DNA of 64,000 nucleotides from Ferruginibacter sp. (GCA_025362235.1 JANYGZ010000085.1:34829-98828), one strand, 5' to 3'; positions 19,801-28,168 are shown, counted from the stretch's first letter. The notes: generated by a model not told the origin, from the sequence alone. Translations and numbers: made by a program.

Positions 19801-19808
19801 CAAAGGTA
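19801..19808 (-). promoter_or_regulatory. -7 box of probable rpoB promoter
   Basis: The minus strand reads TACCTTTG, a match to the Bacteroidota TAnnTTTG consensus. No well-spaced -33 TTG is evident, so the call rests on the -7 box and the terminator upstream of it. The untranslated leader would be about 85 nt. Confidence 0.5.
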
Positions 19809-20016
19809 AGTAATTGAATCCAATTATAGAAATACTTCAATCAAATTTTATTGATTTTGGTTTGATTTTTGATAAACTGCCTGCTTTTGTAAGATAATAG
19901 GCCAATATAGCTTGAAAATGTGCTGTTTAAAGAAATTTATTTTATGCATATTTTAACCTTAATTACCAAATTTTATCATTGAAATAATATTGTTCCGGAA
20001 GTAAAATATCATCAAT

Positions 20017-20045
20017 AAAAAAGCCAGGCATTACACCCGGCTTTT
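20017..20045 (-). terminator. Intrinsic terminator after rplL
   Basis: Minus-strand AAAAGCC (20045-20039) pairs with GGCTTTT (20025-20019), followed by further T residues. It lies 27 bp past the rplL stop. It may be partial, because rpoBC usually receive some read-through. Confidence 0.7.
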
Positions 20046-20071
20046 AAAGCTATTTTAAAACTAGTTATAAA

Positions 20072-20443
20072 TTAAGCTACTTCAACATCAGCTCCTGCTT
20101 CAGTTAATTTAGTTTTTAATTCTTCCGCAGTTGCTTTATCAACACCTTCTTTAATTGGTTTTGGAGCGCCGTCAACTAAATCTTTAGCTTCTTTCAATCC
20201 TAAGCCAGTTAATTCTTTAACGATTTTAACAATCGCTAATTTGTTAGGGCCTGCTGCTTTTAAGATAACATTAAAAGATGTTTTCTCTTCAACTGCAGCA
20301 ACTTCGCCACCACCAGCACTTACTACAACTGCAGCAGCAGCTGGTTCAATACCGTATTCTGATTTTAAAAATTCAGCTAATTCCTGAACTTCTTTTACTG
20401 TTAAACCTACCAGTTTTTCTGCTAATACTTTTACGTCTGCCAT
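20072..20443 (-). CDS. rplL: 50S ribosomal protein L7/L12
   Basis: Stalk protein of the large subunit, 123 residues, which recruits translation GTPases. The N-terminal dimerisation helices are followed by an Ala/Val/Gly-rich hinge ([19 protein letters not shown]) and the conserved C-terminal domain ([40 protein letters not shown]). Full length for the family. A hairpin (CCGCCTT/AAGGCGG, 20459-20483) sits just upstream of the start, between rplJ and rplL. Confidence 0.97.
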   Translation of the reverse strand: MADVKVLAEKLVGLTVKEVQELAEFLKSEYGIEPAAAAVVVSAGGGEVAAVEEKTSFNVILKAAGPNKLAIVKIVKELTGLGLKEAKDLVDGAPKPIKEGVDKATAEELKTKLTEAGADVEVA

Positions 20444-20458
20444 AATGTTTAATTTTTT

Positions 20459-20483
20459 CCGCCTTCACATCTGCCAAAGGCGG
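20459..20483. repeat. Hairpin between rplJ and rplL
   Basis: CCGCCTT (20459-20465) pairs with AAGGCGG (20477-20483). It lies in the rplJ-rplL gap, 16 bp upstream of the rplL start, without a T-run. It could be a REP-like intergenic repeat or an RNA processing/translation element that helps set the L10:L12 ratio. Confidence 0.5.
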
Positions 20484-20560
20484 ATCCGACGGAGAGTTTA
20501 AAAAAATTGTTGTTTTTATAATCAACCAATTAACTTATCAGTTAATCAGCAGGCTATTAT

Positions 20561-21184
20561 TTATTCTGCTGTTGCTGCAGGAGCTTCTGGTGTTGTACCA
20601 GTTTCTGCTGCTGGTGTTACCGGCGTTGCATCAGCTATCACTGGAGCAGCTATTGCTTCAGCTACTACCGGATCAGCTGTTGCTTCTACCGCTTTTCCAG
20701 CATCTTTATTTTGTAAAGCACCTAATACACGTTGTATTGGAGATTGCAATAATCCAATTACTTCGCCAATCAATTCATTTTTAGTTTTAATCTGAGTTAA
20801 AGCTTTTAATTGATTGTCGCCTACAAATACATCGCCATTAATGAACGCAGCTTTAAGTTCTGGTTTTTCACCTTTACTTTCCTTTCTGAAACCACTTAAA
20901 ATTAAAGCCGGTTCTTTTGGGTTTTCGCTGAACAATAAAGCGGTTACATTGTGCAATGAATCAAATACGCCTGCATACTTTTCAGTATTTAAGCTTTCTA
21001 ATGCTTTTTTAATAAGGGTATTCTTAGCTACCTTCATTTCAACCTGCTTATCAAAGCAATGGCTACGCAATTTGGTAACCTGGGCTACCGTTAAGCTTTC
21101 TGTATTGGTAACGTAGAAATTGTTGTACTGGCTAAACTTGCCTTTCAGTACTTCTATCACGTCGTTTTTTTCCTGTTTTGTCAT
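20561..21184 (-). CDS. rplJ: 50S ribosomal protein L10 with long C-terminal tail
   Basis: Base of the L7/L12 stalk. The N-terminal L10 domain is intact (MTKQEKNDVIEVLKGKFSQY; FYVTNTESLTVAQVTKLR; VAKNTLIKKAL) and continues through the helix that binds L12 dimers. The protein is 207 residues, longer than the usual 165-175. The excess is a low-complexity Ala/Thr/Pro/Glu tail after about residue 165 (ATPVTPAAETGTTPEAPAA). The gene lies 48 bp downstream of rplA. Confidence 0.96.
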   Translation of the reverse strand: MTKQEKNDVIEVLKGKFSQYNNFYVTNTESLTVAQVTKLRSHCFDKQVEMKVAKNTLIKKALESLNTEKYAGVFDSLHNVTALLFSENPKEPALILSGFRKESKGEKPELKAAFINGDVFVGDNQLKALTQIKTKNELIGEVIGLLQSPIQRVLGALQNKDAGKAVEATADPVVAEAIAAPVIADATPVTPAAETGTTPEAPAATAE

Positions 21185-21232
21185 AACAAATATTTTGGGT
21201 AAAACCGCAGTAAACCTGCTTTTTTACATTGA

Positions 21233-21922
21233 TTAATTTTGAACAGATTTGGTATCAATTAAAATACCTGGACTCATGGTGCTTGCCATACTTACTCCTT
21301 TAAGATATGTACCTTTAGAAGAAGATGGTTTTAACCGTACAATTGCATTGATGAGTTCCTGGCTGTTTTCAGCAATTTTTTCAACGCTAAAACTTACACG
21401 GCCGATAGAAGCATGTATAATTCCAACCTTATCAACTTTAAAAGCAATTTTACCGCCTTTTACTTCATTAACGGCACCTGCTACATCATTAGTAACAGTA
21501 CCAGTTTTAGGATTAGGCATTAAGTTACGTGGACCTAATACTTTACCTAATCTACCAATTTTAGGCATAACAGAAGGAGTTGCAATAATTACATCAATGT
21601 CTGTCCATCCACCTTCAATTTTTGCAATGAATTCATCAAGGCCAACATAATCAGCACCAGCAACTTTTGCTGCTTCCTCTTTATCAGGTGTACAAAGTAC
21701 CAATACCTTTTTTGTTTTACCAGTACCGTGCGGTAATGAAACCGTGCCACGTATAGCCTGGTCTGCTTTCTTAGGATCTACGCCCAGCTTAATGTGCAGG
21801 TCAACAGAACTATCGAATTTGGTTGTATTTATTTCTTTAACTAAAGTTGAAGCTTCCTTTAAGGAGTATGCTTTATTAACATCAACCTTAGCGTTTGCTA
21901 ATTTTCTTTTTTTAGTAATCAT
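21233..21922 (-). CDS. rplA: 50S ribosomal protein L1
   Basis: L1 stalk protein, 229 residues, full length. Recognisable segments are [52 protein letters not shown] and the C-terminal SIGRVSF...[14 protein letters not shown]. In many bacteria L1 represses its own operon through the mRNA leader; I saw no obvious L1-like site here. The gene is 25 bp downstream of rplK. Confidence 0.97.
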   Translation of the reverse strand: MITKKRKLANAKVDVNKAYSLKEASTLVKEINTTKFDSSVDLHIKLGVDPKKADQAIRGTVSLPHGTGKTKKVLVLCTPDKEEAAKVAGADYVGLDEFIAKIEGGWTDIDVIIATPSVMPKIGRLGKVLGPRNLMPNPKTGTVTNDVAGAVNEVKGGKIAFKVDKVGIIHASIGRVSFSVEKIAENSQELINAIVRLKPSSSKGTYLKGVSMASTMSPGILIDTKSVQN

Positions 21923-21947
21923 TTTCTAAAATTTTTGTGGTTGATAA

Positions 21948-22391
21948 TTAATTTTCCCAAGGGGCTTTTCCGTCTACAGTTAAACCCATACTGCGTGCAG
22001 TACCGGCAATCATGCTCATGGCGCTGTTTAGCGTAAAGGCGTTTAGATCAGCCATTTTATCTTTGGCTATATCTTCTACCTGTGCCCATGATACCTTACC
22101 CACTTTTACACGGTTAGGTTCCTTACTACCACTGGTAATTTTTGCTGCTTCCAATAACTGAACTGCTGCTGGCGGAGTTTTAATAATAAATTCGAAAGAC
22201 TTATCAGCATAAACGGTGATAAGAACGGGAAGTACTTTCCCTGGTTTATCCTGGGTTCTTGCATTAAATTGTTTGCAAAACTCCATGATATTTACACCTT
22301 TTGAACCCAGTGCAGGCCCGATTGGTGGTGCCGGATTAGCTTGTCCTCCTTTACATTGGAGTTTGACATAGCCGGTAATTTCTTTTGCCAT
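21948..22391 (-). CDS. rplK: 50S ribosomal protein L11
   Basis: Part of the GTPase-associated centre, 147 residues. The N-terminal domain ([24 protein letters not shown]) and the C-terminal rRNA-binding domain ([20 protein letters not shown], ending in [10 protein letters not shown]) are intact. It is the first gene after the nusG terminator, with its own TACCTTTG box at 22475-22482, so it probably heads the rplKAJL unit. Confidence 0.97.
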   Translation of the reverse strand: MAKEITGYVKLQCKGGQANPAPPIGPALGSKGVNIMEFCKQFNARTQDKPGKVLPVLITVYADKSFEFIIKTPPAAVQLLEAAKITSGSKEPNRVKVGKVSWAQVEDIAKDKMADLNAFTLNSAMSMIAGTARSMGLTVDGKAPWEN

Positions 22392-22474
22392 GTTATAATT
22401 TTTTTGGTGATAACGTCCCGATATTTATCGGAACTCCCAATTCAATAAATTCTACTAAGAACTATTTGGGGCGG

Positions 22475-22482
22475 CAAAGGTA
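22475..22482 (-). promoter_or_regulatory. -7 box of probable rplK promoter
   Basis: The minus strand reads TACCTTTG, the same octamer and GCC flank as the boxes before rpoB and the tRNA/tuf cluster. It lies between the nusG terminator and rplK, giving a leader of about 80 nt. No clear -33 element. Confidence 0.55.
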
Positions 22483-22535
22483 AATATAATTATTTGAAAA
22501 AATTATATCTTATTCAAATATTTTCAACCTGAAAT

Positions 22536-22567
22536 TAAAAAAGGCTATCATTTAACTGACAGCCTTT
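22536..22567 (-). terminator. Intrinsic terminator after nusG
   Basis: Minus-strand AAAGGCT (22567-22561) pairs with AGCCTTT (22546-22540), with an inner TCA/TGA pair, followed by a run of six T. It lies about 20 bp beyond the nusG stop. Confidence 0.8.
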
Positions 22568-22587
22568 AAAAAAATTCCACTCTCTTT

Positions 22588-23178
22588 TTATGCAAGCTTT
22601 TCTACCTGCATATAATTCAGTTCCACTGGAGTAGCCCTTCCAAATATTTTTACCTGAACTTTTAACTTTTTCTTTTCGTCATTGACTTCTTCCACCATGC
22701 CATTAAAATCATTAAACGGACCATCAATTATCTTAATAGTTTCACCAATAATAAATGGTTCGCTCATGGTAATTCCTCCACCTTCACCCAGTTCATCAGC
22801 TTTACCCAACATCTTATTAACTTCAGCTTTGCGCAAAGAAATGATGTTTCCTTTACTTCCTTTTCCATCGGTTAAAAAGTGCATTACATTGCTGATATTA
22901 CTGATATGCTGCACCATGTCATCATTCAATTTATTATCAGCCACTTCAATCATTACATAACCAGGATAAAAATTTCTTTCCCGCATTACTTTTTTACCTG
23001 CCTGTACCTTGTATACTTTTTCTACCGGTAAAAAAATCTGCTTAATAATATCTACCCAGCCATTGCGGATAATGTCTTTATCAAGGTATTCTTTAATTTT
23101 ACGCTCCTTGCCGCTTACAACACGAAGTACATACCATTTGCTTTCTTTATCCTGTACGATTGTTTCTTCCATTATCAT
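22588..23178 (-). CDS. nusG: Transcription termination/antitermination protein NusG
   Basis: RNA polymerase-associated factor, 196 residues. The N-terminal NGN domain (KWYVLRVVSGKERKIKEYL; RERNFYPGYVMIE) and the C-terminal KOW domain (FIIGETIKIIDGPFNDFNGM) are complete. Two candidate ATGs, at 23178 and 23172, are both close to the family start. The first overlaps the secE stop (ATGA), so translation is likely coupled to secE. Confidence 0.96.
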   Translation of the reverse strand: MIMEETIVQDKESKWYVLRVVSGKERKIKEYLDKDIIRNGWVDIIKQIFLPVEKVYKVQAGKKVMRERNFYPGYVMIEVADNKLNDDMVQHISNISNVMHFLTDGKGSKGNIISLRKAEVNKMLGKADELGEGGGITMSEPFIIGETIKIIDGPFNDFNGMVEEVNDEKKKLKVQVKIFGRATPVELNYMQVEKLA

Positions 23179-23369
23179 TTAAATAAAGAGTAAATAAATT
23201 TTAAAGATCCGTTTGCCACAAAATCCATTAACGCAACAACAGCAGTAATCAACAAGGTAGCTCCCAATACTACCATTGTGGATTGTTGTAGCTGCTCCCA
23301 GTTAGGCCAGGTTACTTTTTCAACTAACTCTTTGTAAGAGTCTTTTAAATATGCAGAAAATTTGTTCAT
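23175..23369 (-). CDS. secE: Preprotein translocase subunit SecE
   Basis: A small 64-residue SecE of the single-helix type. An amphipathic N-terminal helix (FSAYLKDSYKELVEKVTWPN, with the typical VTWP) precedes one membrane span (TMVVLGATLLITAVVALMDF). It stabilises SecY in the inner membrane. It lies between tRNA-Trp and nusG and overlaps nusG by four bases. Confidence 0.95.
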   Translation of the reverse strand: MNKFSAYLKDSYKELVEKVTWPNWEQLQQSTMVVLGATLLITAVVALMDFVANGSLKFIYSLFK

Positions 23370-23460
23370 AATTCTAATTTAAAAATGAGAAAATTGCTAT
23401 AAACTGAGATAGGCATTAGTATTGCAATTCTCAATTGTACAATTCTCACATTATATTTTG

Positions 23461-23532
23461 CACGGGCACTAGGATTCGAACCCAGATCAAGGGTGTTGGA
23501 GACCCGTATGCTAGCCGTTGCACCATGCCCGT
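23461..23532 (-). tRNA. tRNA-Trp (CCA)
   Basis: The minus strand folds into a standard tRNA: acceptor ACGGGCA/TGCCCGT, D-arm, anticodon loop CTCCAAC with anticodon CCA, and T-arm with GGTTCGAATCC. No CCA end is encoded. It sits between tuf and secE, its usual place in Bacteroidota. Confidence 0.95.
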
Positions 23533-23624
23533 ATATTCCCCTCCCCTAAAGGGAGACAACAAAAAAATATTATTAATTTAAAGAACTTTTCCCGTCAATA
23601 AACTATCTAAAAAACGGGAACCCT

Positions 23625-23667
23625 TAAAAAAAGCAAAGTACCTAAGCTTTTGGCCTAAGTACTCTGC
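23625..23667 (-). terminator. Intrinsic terminator after tuf
   Basis: Minus-strand GCAGAGTACTTAG pairs imperfectly with CTTAGGTACTTTGC, followed by a seven-T run. It lies 58 bp past the tuf stop, so tRNA-Trp-secE-nusG depend on read-through or on a promoter I did not find. Confidence 0.75.
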
Positions 23668-23724
23668 AAAGATATTAAAAAGCTTCGATAAACACGTTTT
23701 TAAAACGAAGTTTGTCAGCAGCTC

Positions 23725-24912
23725 TTATTTTACAATTTCAGTTACCTGACCGGCACCTACTGTACGTCCACCTTCACGAATAGCAAATTTCAATCCTTTT
23801 TCCATAGCGATTGGTTGAATCAACACAACATTTAATGAAGTGTTATCACCAGGCATCACCATTTCAGTTCCTGCATTCAAAGTAACTTCACCAGTTACGT
23901 CTGTAGTACGGAAATAAAACTGCGGACGGTATTTGTTAAAAAATGGAGTATGACGACCACCTTCTTCCTTGCTCAATACATATACTTCACCTTTAAATTC
24001 GGTGTGTGGAGTAATTGAACCTGGTTTGCAAAGTACCATACCACGACGGATTTGAGTTTTTTCAATACCACGTAATAAAAGTCCTGCATTATCACCAGCT
24101 TCACCTTCGTCCAATAATTTTTTGAACATTTCAACGCCTGTGCAAGTTGAAGACAATGGTTTTTCCATCAAACCAACAATCTCAACAGGTTCACCCACTT
24201 TGATACGTCCCCTTTCAATACGACCGGTTGCAACAGTGCCACGACCAGTGATTGAGAATACATCCTCAACACTCATCAGGAACGGAAGATCAACTAATCT
24301 TGGAGGTAAAGGAATGTAGCTATCAACAGCATCCATCAATTCGTTGATTTTTGCAATCCATTTTTCATCACCAGCTAAAGCACCGGTTGCAGAACCCTGA
24401 ATGATTGGCGTATTATCACCATCAAAACCGTATGAAGTTAACAACTCACGAATTTCCATTTCTACCAATTCCAATAATTCCGGATCATCTACCAAATCAA
24501 CCTTGTTCATAAAAACAACAACCTGAGGTACACCAACCTGGCGAGCCAACAAGATGTGTTCTTTTGTTTGAGGCATAGGGCCGTCAGTAGCAGCAACCAC
24601 CAAAATAGCACCATCCATTTGAGCAGCACCAGTAATCATGTTTTTTACATAATCAGCGTGACCCGGACAGTCAACGTGTGCATAGTGGCGTTTTTCAGTA
24701 GCGTACTCAACGTGCGCTGTATTGATTGTGATACCCCTTTCTTTTTCTTCAGGAGCACCATCAATTTCATCATAATTTTTTTTCTCCGCTAAACCTCTTT
24801 TTGACAAAACATCGGTTATAGCGGCTGTTAATGTTGTTTTACCATGATCTACGTGACCGATAGTACCAACGTTTAAGTGGGGTTTATCCCTCTTGAAAGA
24901 TTCTTTTGCCAT
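23725..24912 (-). CDS. tuf: Elongation factor Tu
   Basis: GTPase that delivers aminoacyl-tRNA to the ribosome, 395 residues. G1 is GHVDHGKT (residues 19-26), followed by the switch region with [14 protein letters not shown] (G3) and NKVD (G4). Domains 2 and 3 are complete, ending in [17 protein letters not shown]. Encoded directly downstream of four tRNA genes, without a Shine-Dalgarno in the A-rich leader. Confidence 0.98.
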   Translation of the reverse strand: MAKESFKRDKPHLNVGTIGHVDHGKTTLTAAITDVLSKRGLAEKKNYDEIDGAPEEKERGITINTAHVEYATEKRHYAHVDCPGHADYVKNMITGAAQMDGAILVVAATDGPMPQTKEHILLARQVGVPQVVVFMNKVDLVDDPELLELVEMEIRELLTSYGFDGDNTPIIQGSATGALAGDEKWIAKINELMDAVDSYIPLPPRLVDLPFLMSVEDVFSITGRGTVATGRIERGRIKVGEPVEIVGLMEKPLSSTCTGVEMFKKLLDEGEAGDNAGLLLRGIEKTQIRRGMVLCKPGSITPHTEFKGEVYVLSKEEGGRHTPFFNKYRPQFYFRTTDVTGEVTLNAGTEMVMPGDNTSLNVVLIQPIAMEKGLKFAIREGGRTVGAGQVTEIVK

Positions 24913-24996
24913 TTTTTAATTTTTAATAATTGTTTTGAAAATTGGTTTTCATTTTGAGTCTGTAACCATTGACTTTATTATTTTCAATATTTTTAG

Positions 24997-25068
24997 AGCC
25001 TTCAGTGAGAATCGAACTCACGACCTTCCCGATTTTCATCGGGACGCTCTACCCTGAGCTAAAACAAA
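24997..25068 (-). pseudogene. Broken tRNA gene with hairpin in place of anticodon arm
   Basis: The D-arm (TAGCTCAGGGTAGAGC), T-arm (GTGAGTTCGATTCTCAC) and 3' acceptor strand are almost identical to tRNA-Thr(GGT) next door. The anticodon arm is replaced by TCCCGAT-GAAA-ATCGGGA (25027-25044), a 7-bp stem with a GAAA tetraloop. The 5' acceptor strand no longer pairs (TTTGTTT against TGAAGGC). It cannot be a normal tRNA. Confidence 0.75.
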
Positions 25069-25090
25069 TCTAAGTTCAAATATCTTTTAG

Positions 25091-25162
25091 AGCCATCAGT
25101 GAGAATCGAACTCACGACCTCTTCCCTACCAAGGAAGCGCTCTACCCCTGAGCTACGACGGC
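25091..25162 (-). tRNA. tRNA-Thr (GGT)
   Basis: Acceptor GCCGTCG/TGATGGC (with G-U pairs), anticodon stem CTTCC/GGAAG with loop TTGGTAG giving anticodon GGT, and T-loop TTCGATT. Second of two Thr tRNAs in this cluster. Confidence 0.93.
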
Positions 25163-25197
25163 TTTAAGAACTCTGCCATCGCAGGCAGAAAAAACTG

Positions 25198-25270
25198 AGC
25201 GGAAGACCGGGCTCGAACCGGCCACCTGAAGCTTGGAAGGCTACCGCTCTACCAAATGAGCTACTTCCGC
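25198..25270 (-). tRNA. tRNA-Gly (TCC)
   Basis: Acceptor GCGGAAG/CTTCCGC, anticodon loop CTTCCAA with anticodon TCC, T-arm CCGGTTCGAGCCCGG. One mismatch in the anticodon stem. Confidence 0.93.
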
Positions 25271-25382
25271 TAGTATTAAATGTGTTGATTAGCAAATTCG
25301 ATAATTTGCTAAAATTGTCACTTCAAAATTTAAAAGAACTAAAATCAGCTAATTAGTAAATTGCTAATTAGGTAATTATTTG

Positions 25383-25465
<83 letters not shown>

Positions 25466-25554
25466 AAAATATTCAACAATCTGACTTTTGCAGTCTAATT
25501 GTAATTTCGCTTAGTTTAATTGTTGGTGAGATGGAAGCCATCAGACCAACCCAG

Positions 25555-25627
25555 AGCCGAAGACTGGAGTCGAACCAGCGACCTACTGATTACAAATCAG
25601 TTGCTCTACCAACTGAGCTACTTCGGC
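25555..25627 (-). tRNA. tRNA-Thr (TGT)
   Basis: Acceptor GCCGAAG/CTTCGGC, anticodon stem CTGAT/ATCAG with loop TTGTA giving anticodon TGT, T-arm CTGGTTCGACTCCAG. First tRNA of the cluster. Confidence 0.95.
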
Positions 25628-25692
25628 TTATTTTAAAAGAACTTTTGCCCATAAATTTTAATCACACTGAAGCACATCTATTTTTGGGATGG

Positions 25693-25722
25693 CAAAGGTA
25701 AGTATATTTGACTAATACAAAA
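25693..25722 (-). promoter_or_regulatory. Promoter of tRNA-tuf cluster
   Basis: The minus strand carries TACCTTTG (25700-25693) with a TTTTTG element ending at 25718, 17 nt upstream. This fits the Bacteroidota TTG / TAnnTTTG promoter and would start the Thr-Tyr-Gly-Thr-tuf transcript. Confidence 0.65.
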
Positions 25723-25783
25723 ACTTTGTAAAACATTTTTTTACAGTTAAAAATTAAAAATGTGCATAAGCACTAAAAGGCAT

Positions 25784-25808
25784 AAAAAAACCCCCATTTT
25801 TTTGGGGG
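25784..25808 (-). terminator. Intrinsic terminator after hpf
   Basis: Minus-strand CCCCC-AAAAAAAT-GGGGG followed by seven T. It ends transcription eight bases past the hpf stop. Confidence 0.85.
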
Positions 25809-25815
25809 CTTATAT

Positions 25816-26115
25816 TTAGGCTGCAAGCTTTTCTTTCTTTCGTTTTATTTGTAATATTACAGAATCCAGCGCTTCATCAAAGCTTTCTTCAAATGATTTG
25901 GAAGAATGCTTTACAAAAAAATCATACTTGGGAATGTGAACTTTAATTTCTGCTACCTTGTCTTTAATGGTGTGTACTACATTGTCTAGCTTTAAATACA
26001 CATCAATCTTTGTAATCCTGTCATGAACCTGAAATAGCTTCGATAGCTTCTTTTCAATATAGGATTTTAATTTTGAATCTGCGTCAAAATGCACGGTCTG
26101 AATGTTTACGTTCAT
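25816..26115 (-). CDS. hpf: Ribosome hibernation-promoting factor (short form)
   Basis: A 99-residue HPF/YfiA (RaiA) family protein that binds the small subunit decoding region in stationary phase. The beta-alpha-beta pattern is clear: VNIQTVHFDADSKLKSYIEK, IDVYLKLDN, AEIKVHIPKYDFFVKHSSKS, then a Lys-rich C-terminal helix. It lacks the C-terminal dimerisation domain of long HPF. Single gene with its own terminator. Confidence 0.9.
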   Translation of the reverse strand: MNVNIQTVHFDADSKLKSYIEKKLSKLFQVHDRITKIDVYLKLDNVVHTIKDKVAEIKVHIPKYDFFVKHSSKSFEESFDEALDSVILQIKRKKEKLAA

Positions 26116-26314
26116 AGCAATCTATTTTTTTAATCAGTGAACAAATGTGTGAAAAATTCGGGTAACAATTAAAGTCATAGGCTATATCTATTTAGGGTTT
26201 AAAATGAAGAATCTTTCAAATTCAAGTTAGCGCTTGCACGGGTAATTTCCAAAAAAATATGCAACTGTTTTGGTAAAACTTATAACTTCACGATTTATTG
26301 CGGCTGTAACAATT

Positions 26315-27217
26315 TTATGCCTTTGGGTGAGCTTTATTATGCACCTCTTTTAGCTTTTCAATAGTATTATGGGTATAAATTTGAGTAGCTGCAAGGCTGC
26401 TATGGCCCAATAATTCTTTAACGGCATTTATATCTGCTCCATTATTCATTAAATGTGTTGCAAAAGTGTGCCGCAAAACATGGGGGCTTTTTTTGTCGAT
26501 GGTAGTTACAGCGGCGAGGTACTTTGTTACTACAGTATATATGTATTTTGGATACAGCTTTTTCCCTTTTTCATTTACAAGCAATATTTCAGTATCTGCT
26601 ATTTTAAAGTTAATTCCTTTATCTGCAACATATTGCTGCATTAACTGGTTTAACTCTTTACTAACAGGCAATATTCTTTCCTTATTTCCTTTGCCCAAAA
26701 CTTTTATAGTACTATTCGTGGTGTCAAGGTGCGTTTCTTTTAGCGTTAGCAGTTCAGCCTTGCGTATGCCGGTATTATAAAGCAATTCAAACAATAAACG
26801 ATCTGTCTTCCCTCTCCAATCGTCAGGAAATTCCATATAATTGAACAAGGTATTGATATCGCTTTCTGAAACAAATTGTGGTAACCTTTTTTTTACTTTA
26901 GCAGAAAAGATGGTTGCCACAGGGCTGCTTTGTAATAACCCTTGTTTTAACTGGTATTTAAAAAAAGATTTTAGTGTAGATATTTTACGGTTAATGGTTT
27001 TTGACTCCATCCCTTTTTCCTTTAATCCTGCCAACCAGCTACGGACAAAAGAAGTATTTATTTCACTTAAGGCAATTGTGCCAAATTGCCTTTCAATAAA
27101 ATCAAAAAAATCGGTAAGGTCATTTTGGTATGATATTACAGTGTGCTGTGAATACCTTTTTTGAAATTTAAGATAATCTAAAAACGTTTGAATAAGTTGT
27201 GAATGGCTTGTGGGCAT
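26315..27217 (-). CDS. xer: Tyrosine recombinase of the XerC/XerD type
   Basis: Site-specific recombinase, 300 residues from the ATG at 27217 (MPTSHSQ); a TTG six codons upstream is possible but less likely. The N-terminal SAM-like domain (YLKFQKRYSQHTVISYQNDL) is followed by the catalytic domain with Arg152 (NTGIRKAEL), His246 and Arg249 (HVLRHTFATHL), His272 (LLGHSS) and nucleophile Tyr281 (IYTH). Full length and typical of chromosome-dimer resolution enzymes. The location, between hpf and rpsU and away from IS debris, supports a housekeeping role. XerC and XerD cannot be told apart here. Confidence 0.9.
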   Translation of the reverse strand: MPTSHSQLIQTFLDYLKFQKRYSQHTVISYQNDLTDFFDFIERQFGTIALSEINTSFVRSWLAGLKEKGMESKTINRKISTLKSFFKYQLKQGLLQSSPVATIFSAKVKKRLPQFVSESDINTLFNYMEFPDDWRGKTDRLLFELLYNTGIRKAELLTLKETHLDTTNSTIKVLGKGNKERILPVSKELNQLMQQYVADKGINFKIADTEILLVNEKGKKLYPKYIYTVVTKYLAAVTTIDKKSPHVLRHTFATHLMNNGADINAVKELLGHSSLAATQIYTHNTIEKLKEVHNKAHPKA

Positions 27218-27285
27218 AAAAAAACTGATAACCAAAGTTACATAGTAACCGGTTATCAGTTTAATATATTAAAATGGCAAAAAAA

Positions 27286-27483
27286 CTAAATATCTATTTT
27301 ACCACTTGCAATGTTCTGCTTATAAACTGCTTTTAACACCTGTGTACGGCGGCGTATTGAGGGCTTAATAAAAGCCTGTCTTTCCCTTAACTGTAATAAA
27401 ACCTTGCTTTTTTCGAATTTTTTCTTATACTTCTTTAAAGCTTTGTCTATATTTTCGCAATCTTTAGAATCTATTATTAACAT
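27286..27483 (-). CDS. rpsU: 30S ribosomal protein S21
   Basis: A 65-residue basic small-subunit protein (bS21): MLIIDSKDCENIDKALKKYK, then RRRTQVLKAVYKQ. It sits next to the anti-Shine-Dalgarno end of 16S rRNA. Unlike every neighbour I checked, it has a full AAAGGAGGT Shine-Dalgarno at 27491-27499, eight bases from the ATG. In Bacteroidia bS21 helps hide the anti-Shine-Dalgarno, and a strong Shine-Dalgarno on rpsU has been proposed to allow autoregulation; this gene fits that model. Confidence 0.95.
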   Translation of the reverse strand: MLIIDSKDCENIDKALKKYKKKFEKSKVLLQLRERQAFIKPSIRRRTQVLKAVYKQNIASGKIDI

Positions 27484-27490
27484 TTGATAT

Positions 27491-27499
27491 ACCTCCTTT
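27491..27499 (-). promoter_or_regulatory. Strong Shine-Dalgarno of rpsU
   Basis: Minus-strand AAAGGAGGT with 8-nt spacing to the start codon, in a genome where start regions otherwise lack such a sequence. Confidence 0.85.
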
Positions 27500-27518
27500 G
27501 GTAGTTTTTTTAGAAGCG

Positions 27519-27549
27519 CAAAGATAGTAGAAATATTTAAATTTCAAAA
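27519..27549 (-). promoter_or_regulatory. rpsU promoter
   Basis: The minus strand has TATCTTTG (27526-27519) preceded, 18 nt upstream, by TTTTG. This matches the Bacteroidota consensus and gives a short leader of about 30 nt carrying the Shine-Dalgarno. Confidence 0.65.
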
Positions 27550-27568
27550 TTCAAAATGATAAAAAAAG

Positions 27569-27576
27569 TATTTTTG
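27569..27576 (+). promoter_or_regulatory. -7 box of ribE promoter
   Basis: TATTTTTG lies only four bases before the ribE ATG. If used, transcription would start at or next to the start codon, giving a leaderless message. No good -33 TTG is seen. Confidence 0.45.
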
Positions 27577-27580
27577 TACA

Positions 27581-28168
27581 ATGTTTACAGGAATAATTGA
27601 AACAACAGGCATTGTGAAGAGCATTATTTCTTCAGGTACCAACAAAACATTTTGGGTGTTATCCCCTGTTTCCACTGAACTTACCATTGATCAAAGTATA
27701 TCTCACAATGGCGTTTGCCTTACTGTAGAAGAAATAAAAGACGGCACTCATAAGGTAACAGCTATAGAAGAAACACTTTTAAAAACCAACCTCAACAATT
27801 GGAAAGTTGAAAGCATGATAAATATGGAAAGGTGCCTGCAAATGAATGGAAGGCTTGACGGGCACATTGTACAGGGCCATGTAGATACGGTTGCAACTTG
27901 TGTAAACACCATCGCTAAAAATGGGAGCTGGGAATATACTTTTGAATTTGACAAAAAATTTGCCATATTAATAATTGAAAAAGGTTCTATTGCAATAAAT
28001 GGGATAAGCCTTACTGTTTTTAATGTAAAGGAAAATAGTTTTACTGTAGCCATCATCCCTTATACTTACCAAAATACTAATATGCAATATTTAAAAACAG
28101 GTTACCAGGTAAATATTGAGTTTGATATGATTGGAAAATATGTTACACGTTTTATGGAACTTAAATGA
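27581..28168 (+). CDS. ribE: Riboflavin synthase, alpha chain
   Basis: Catalyses dismutation of two 6,7-dimethyl-8-ribityllumazine molecules to riboflavin. It has 195 residues and two lumazine-binding repeats, starting with MFTGIIETTGIVKSI and, in the second half, FAILIEKGSIAINGISLTVF. Conserved NGVCLTVEE and RLDGHIVQGHVDT are visible. Standalone plus-strand gene divergent from rpsU; no FMN riboswitch fits in the upstream space. The symbol ribC is also used for this enzyme. Confidence 0.93.
   Translation: MFTGIIETTGIVKSIISSGTNKTFWVLSPVSTELTIDQSISHNGVCLTVEEIKDGTHKVTAIEETLLKTNLNNWKVESMINMERCLQMNGRLDGHIVQGHVDTVATCVNTIAKNGSWEYTFEFDKKFAILIIEKGSIAINGISLTVFNVKENSFTVAIIPYTYQNTNMQYLKTGYQVNIEFDMIGKYVTRFMELK

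Larger units (their letters stand above)
19711..20071. other. Intergenic region between rplL and rpoB
   Basis: Holds a TACCTTTG -7-type box on the minus strand (19801-19808), about 90 bp before rpoB, and the rplL terminator (20017-20045). It thus looks like an end for ribosomal gene transcription followed by a new start for rpoBC. No gene is seen. Confidence 0.6.

Noticed and set aside
26315..27217. Xer recombinase as an integrase marking a prophage or integron
   Set aside because: No phage genes, attachment-site repeats or cassettes nearby; typical housekeeping Xer length and neighbours.
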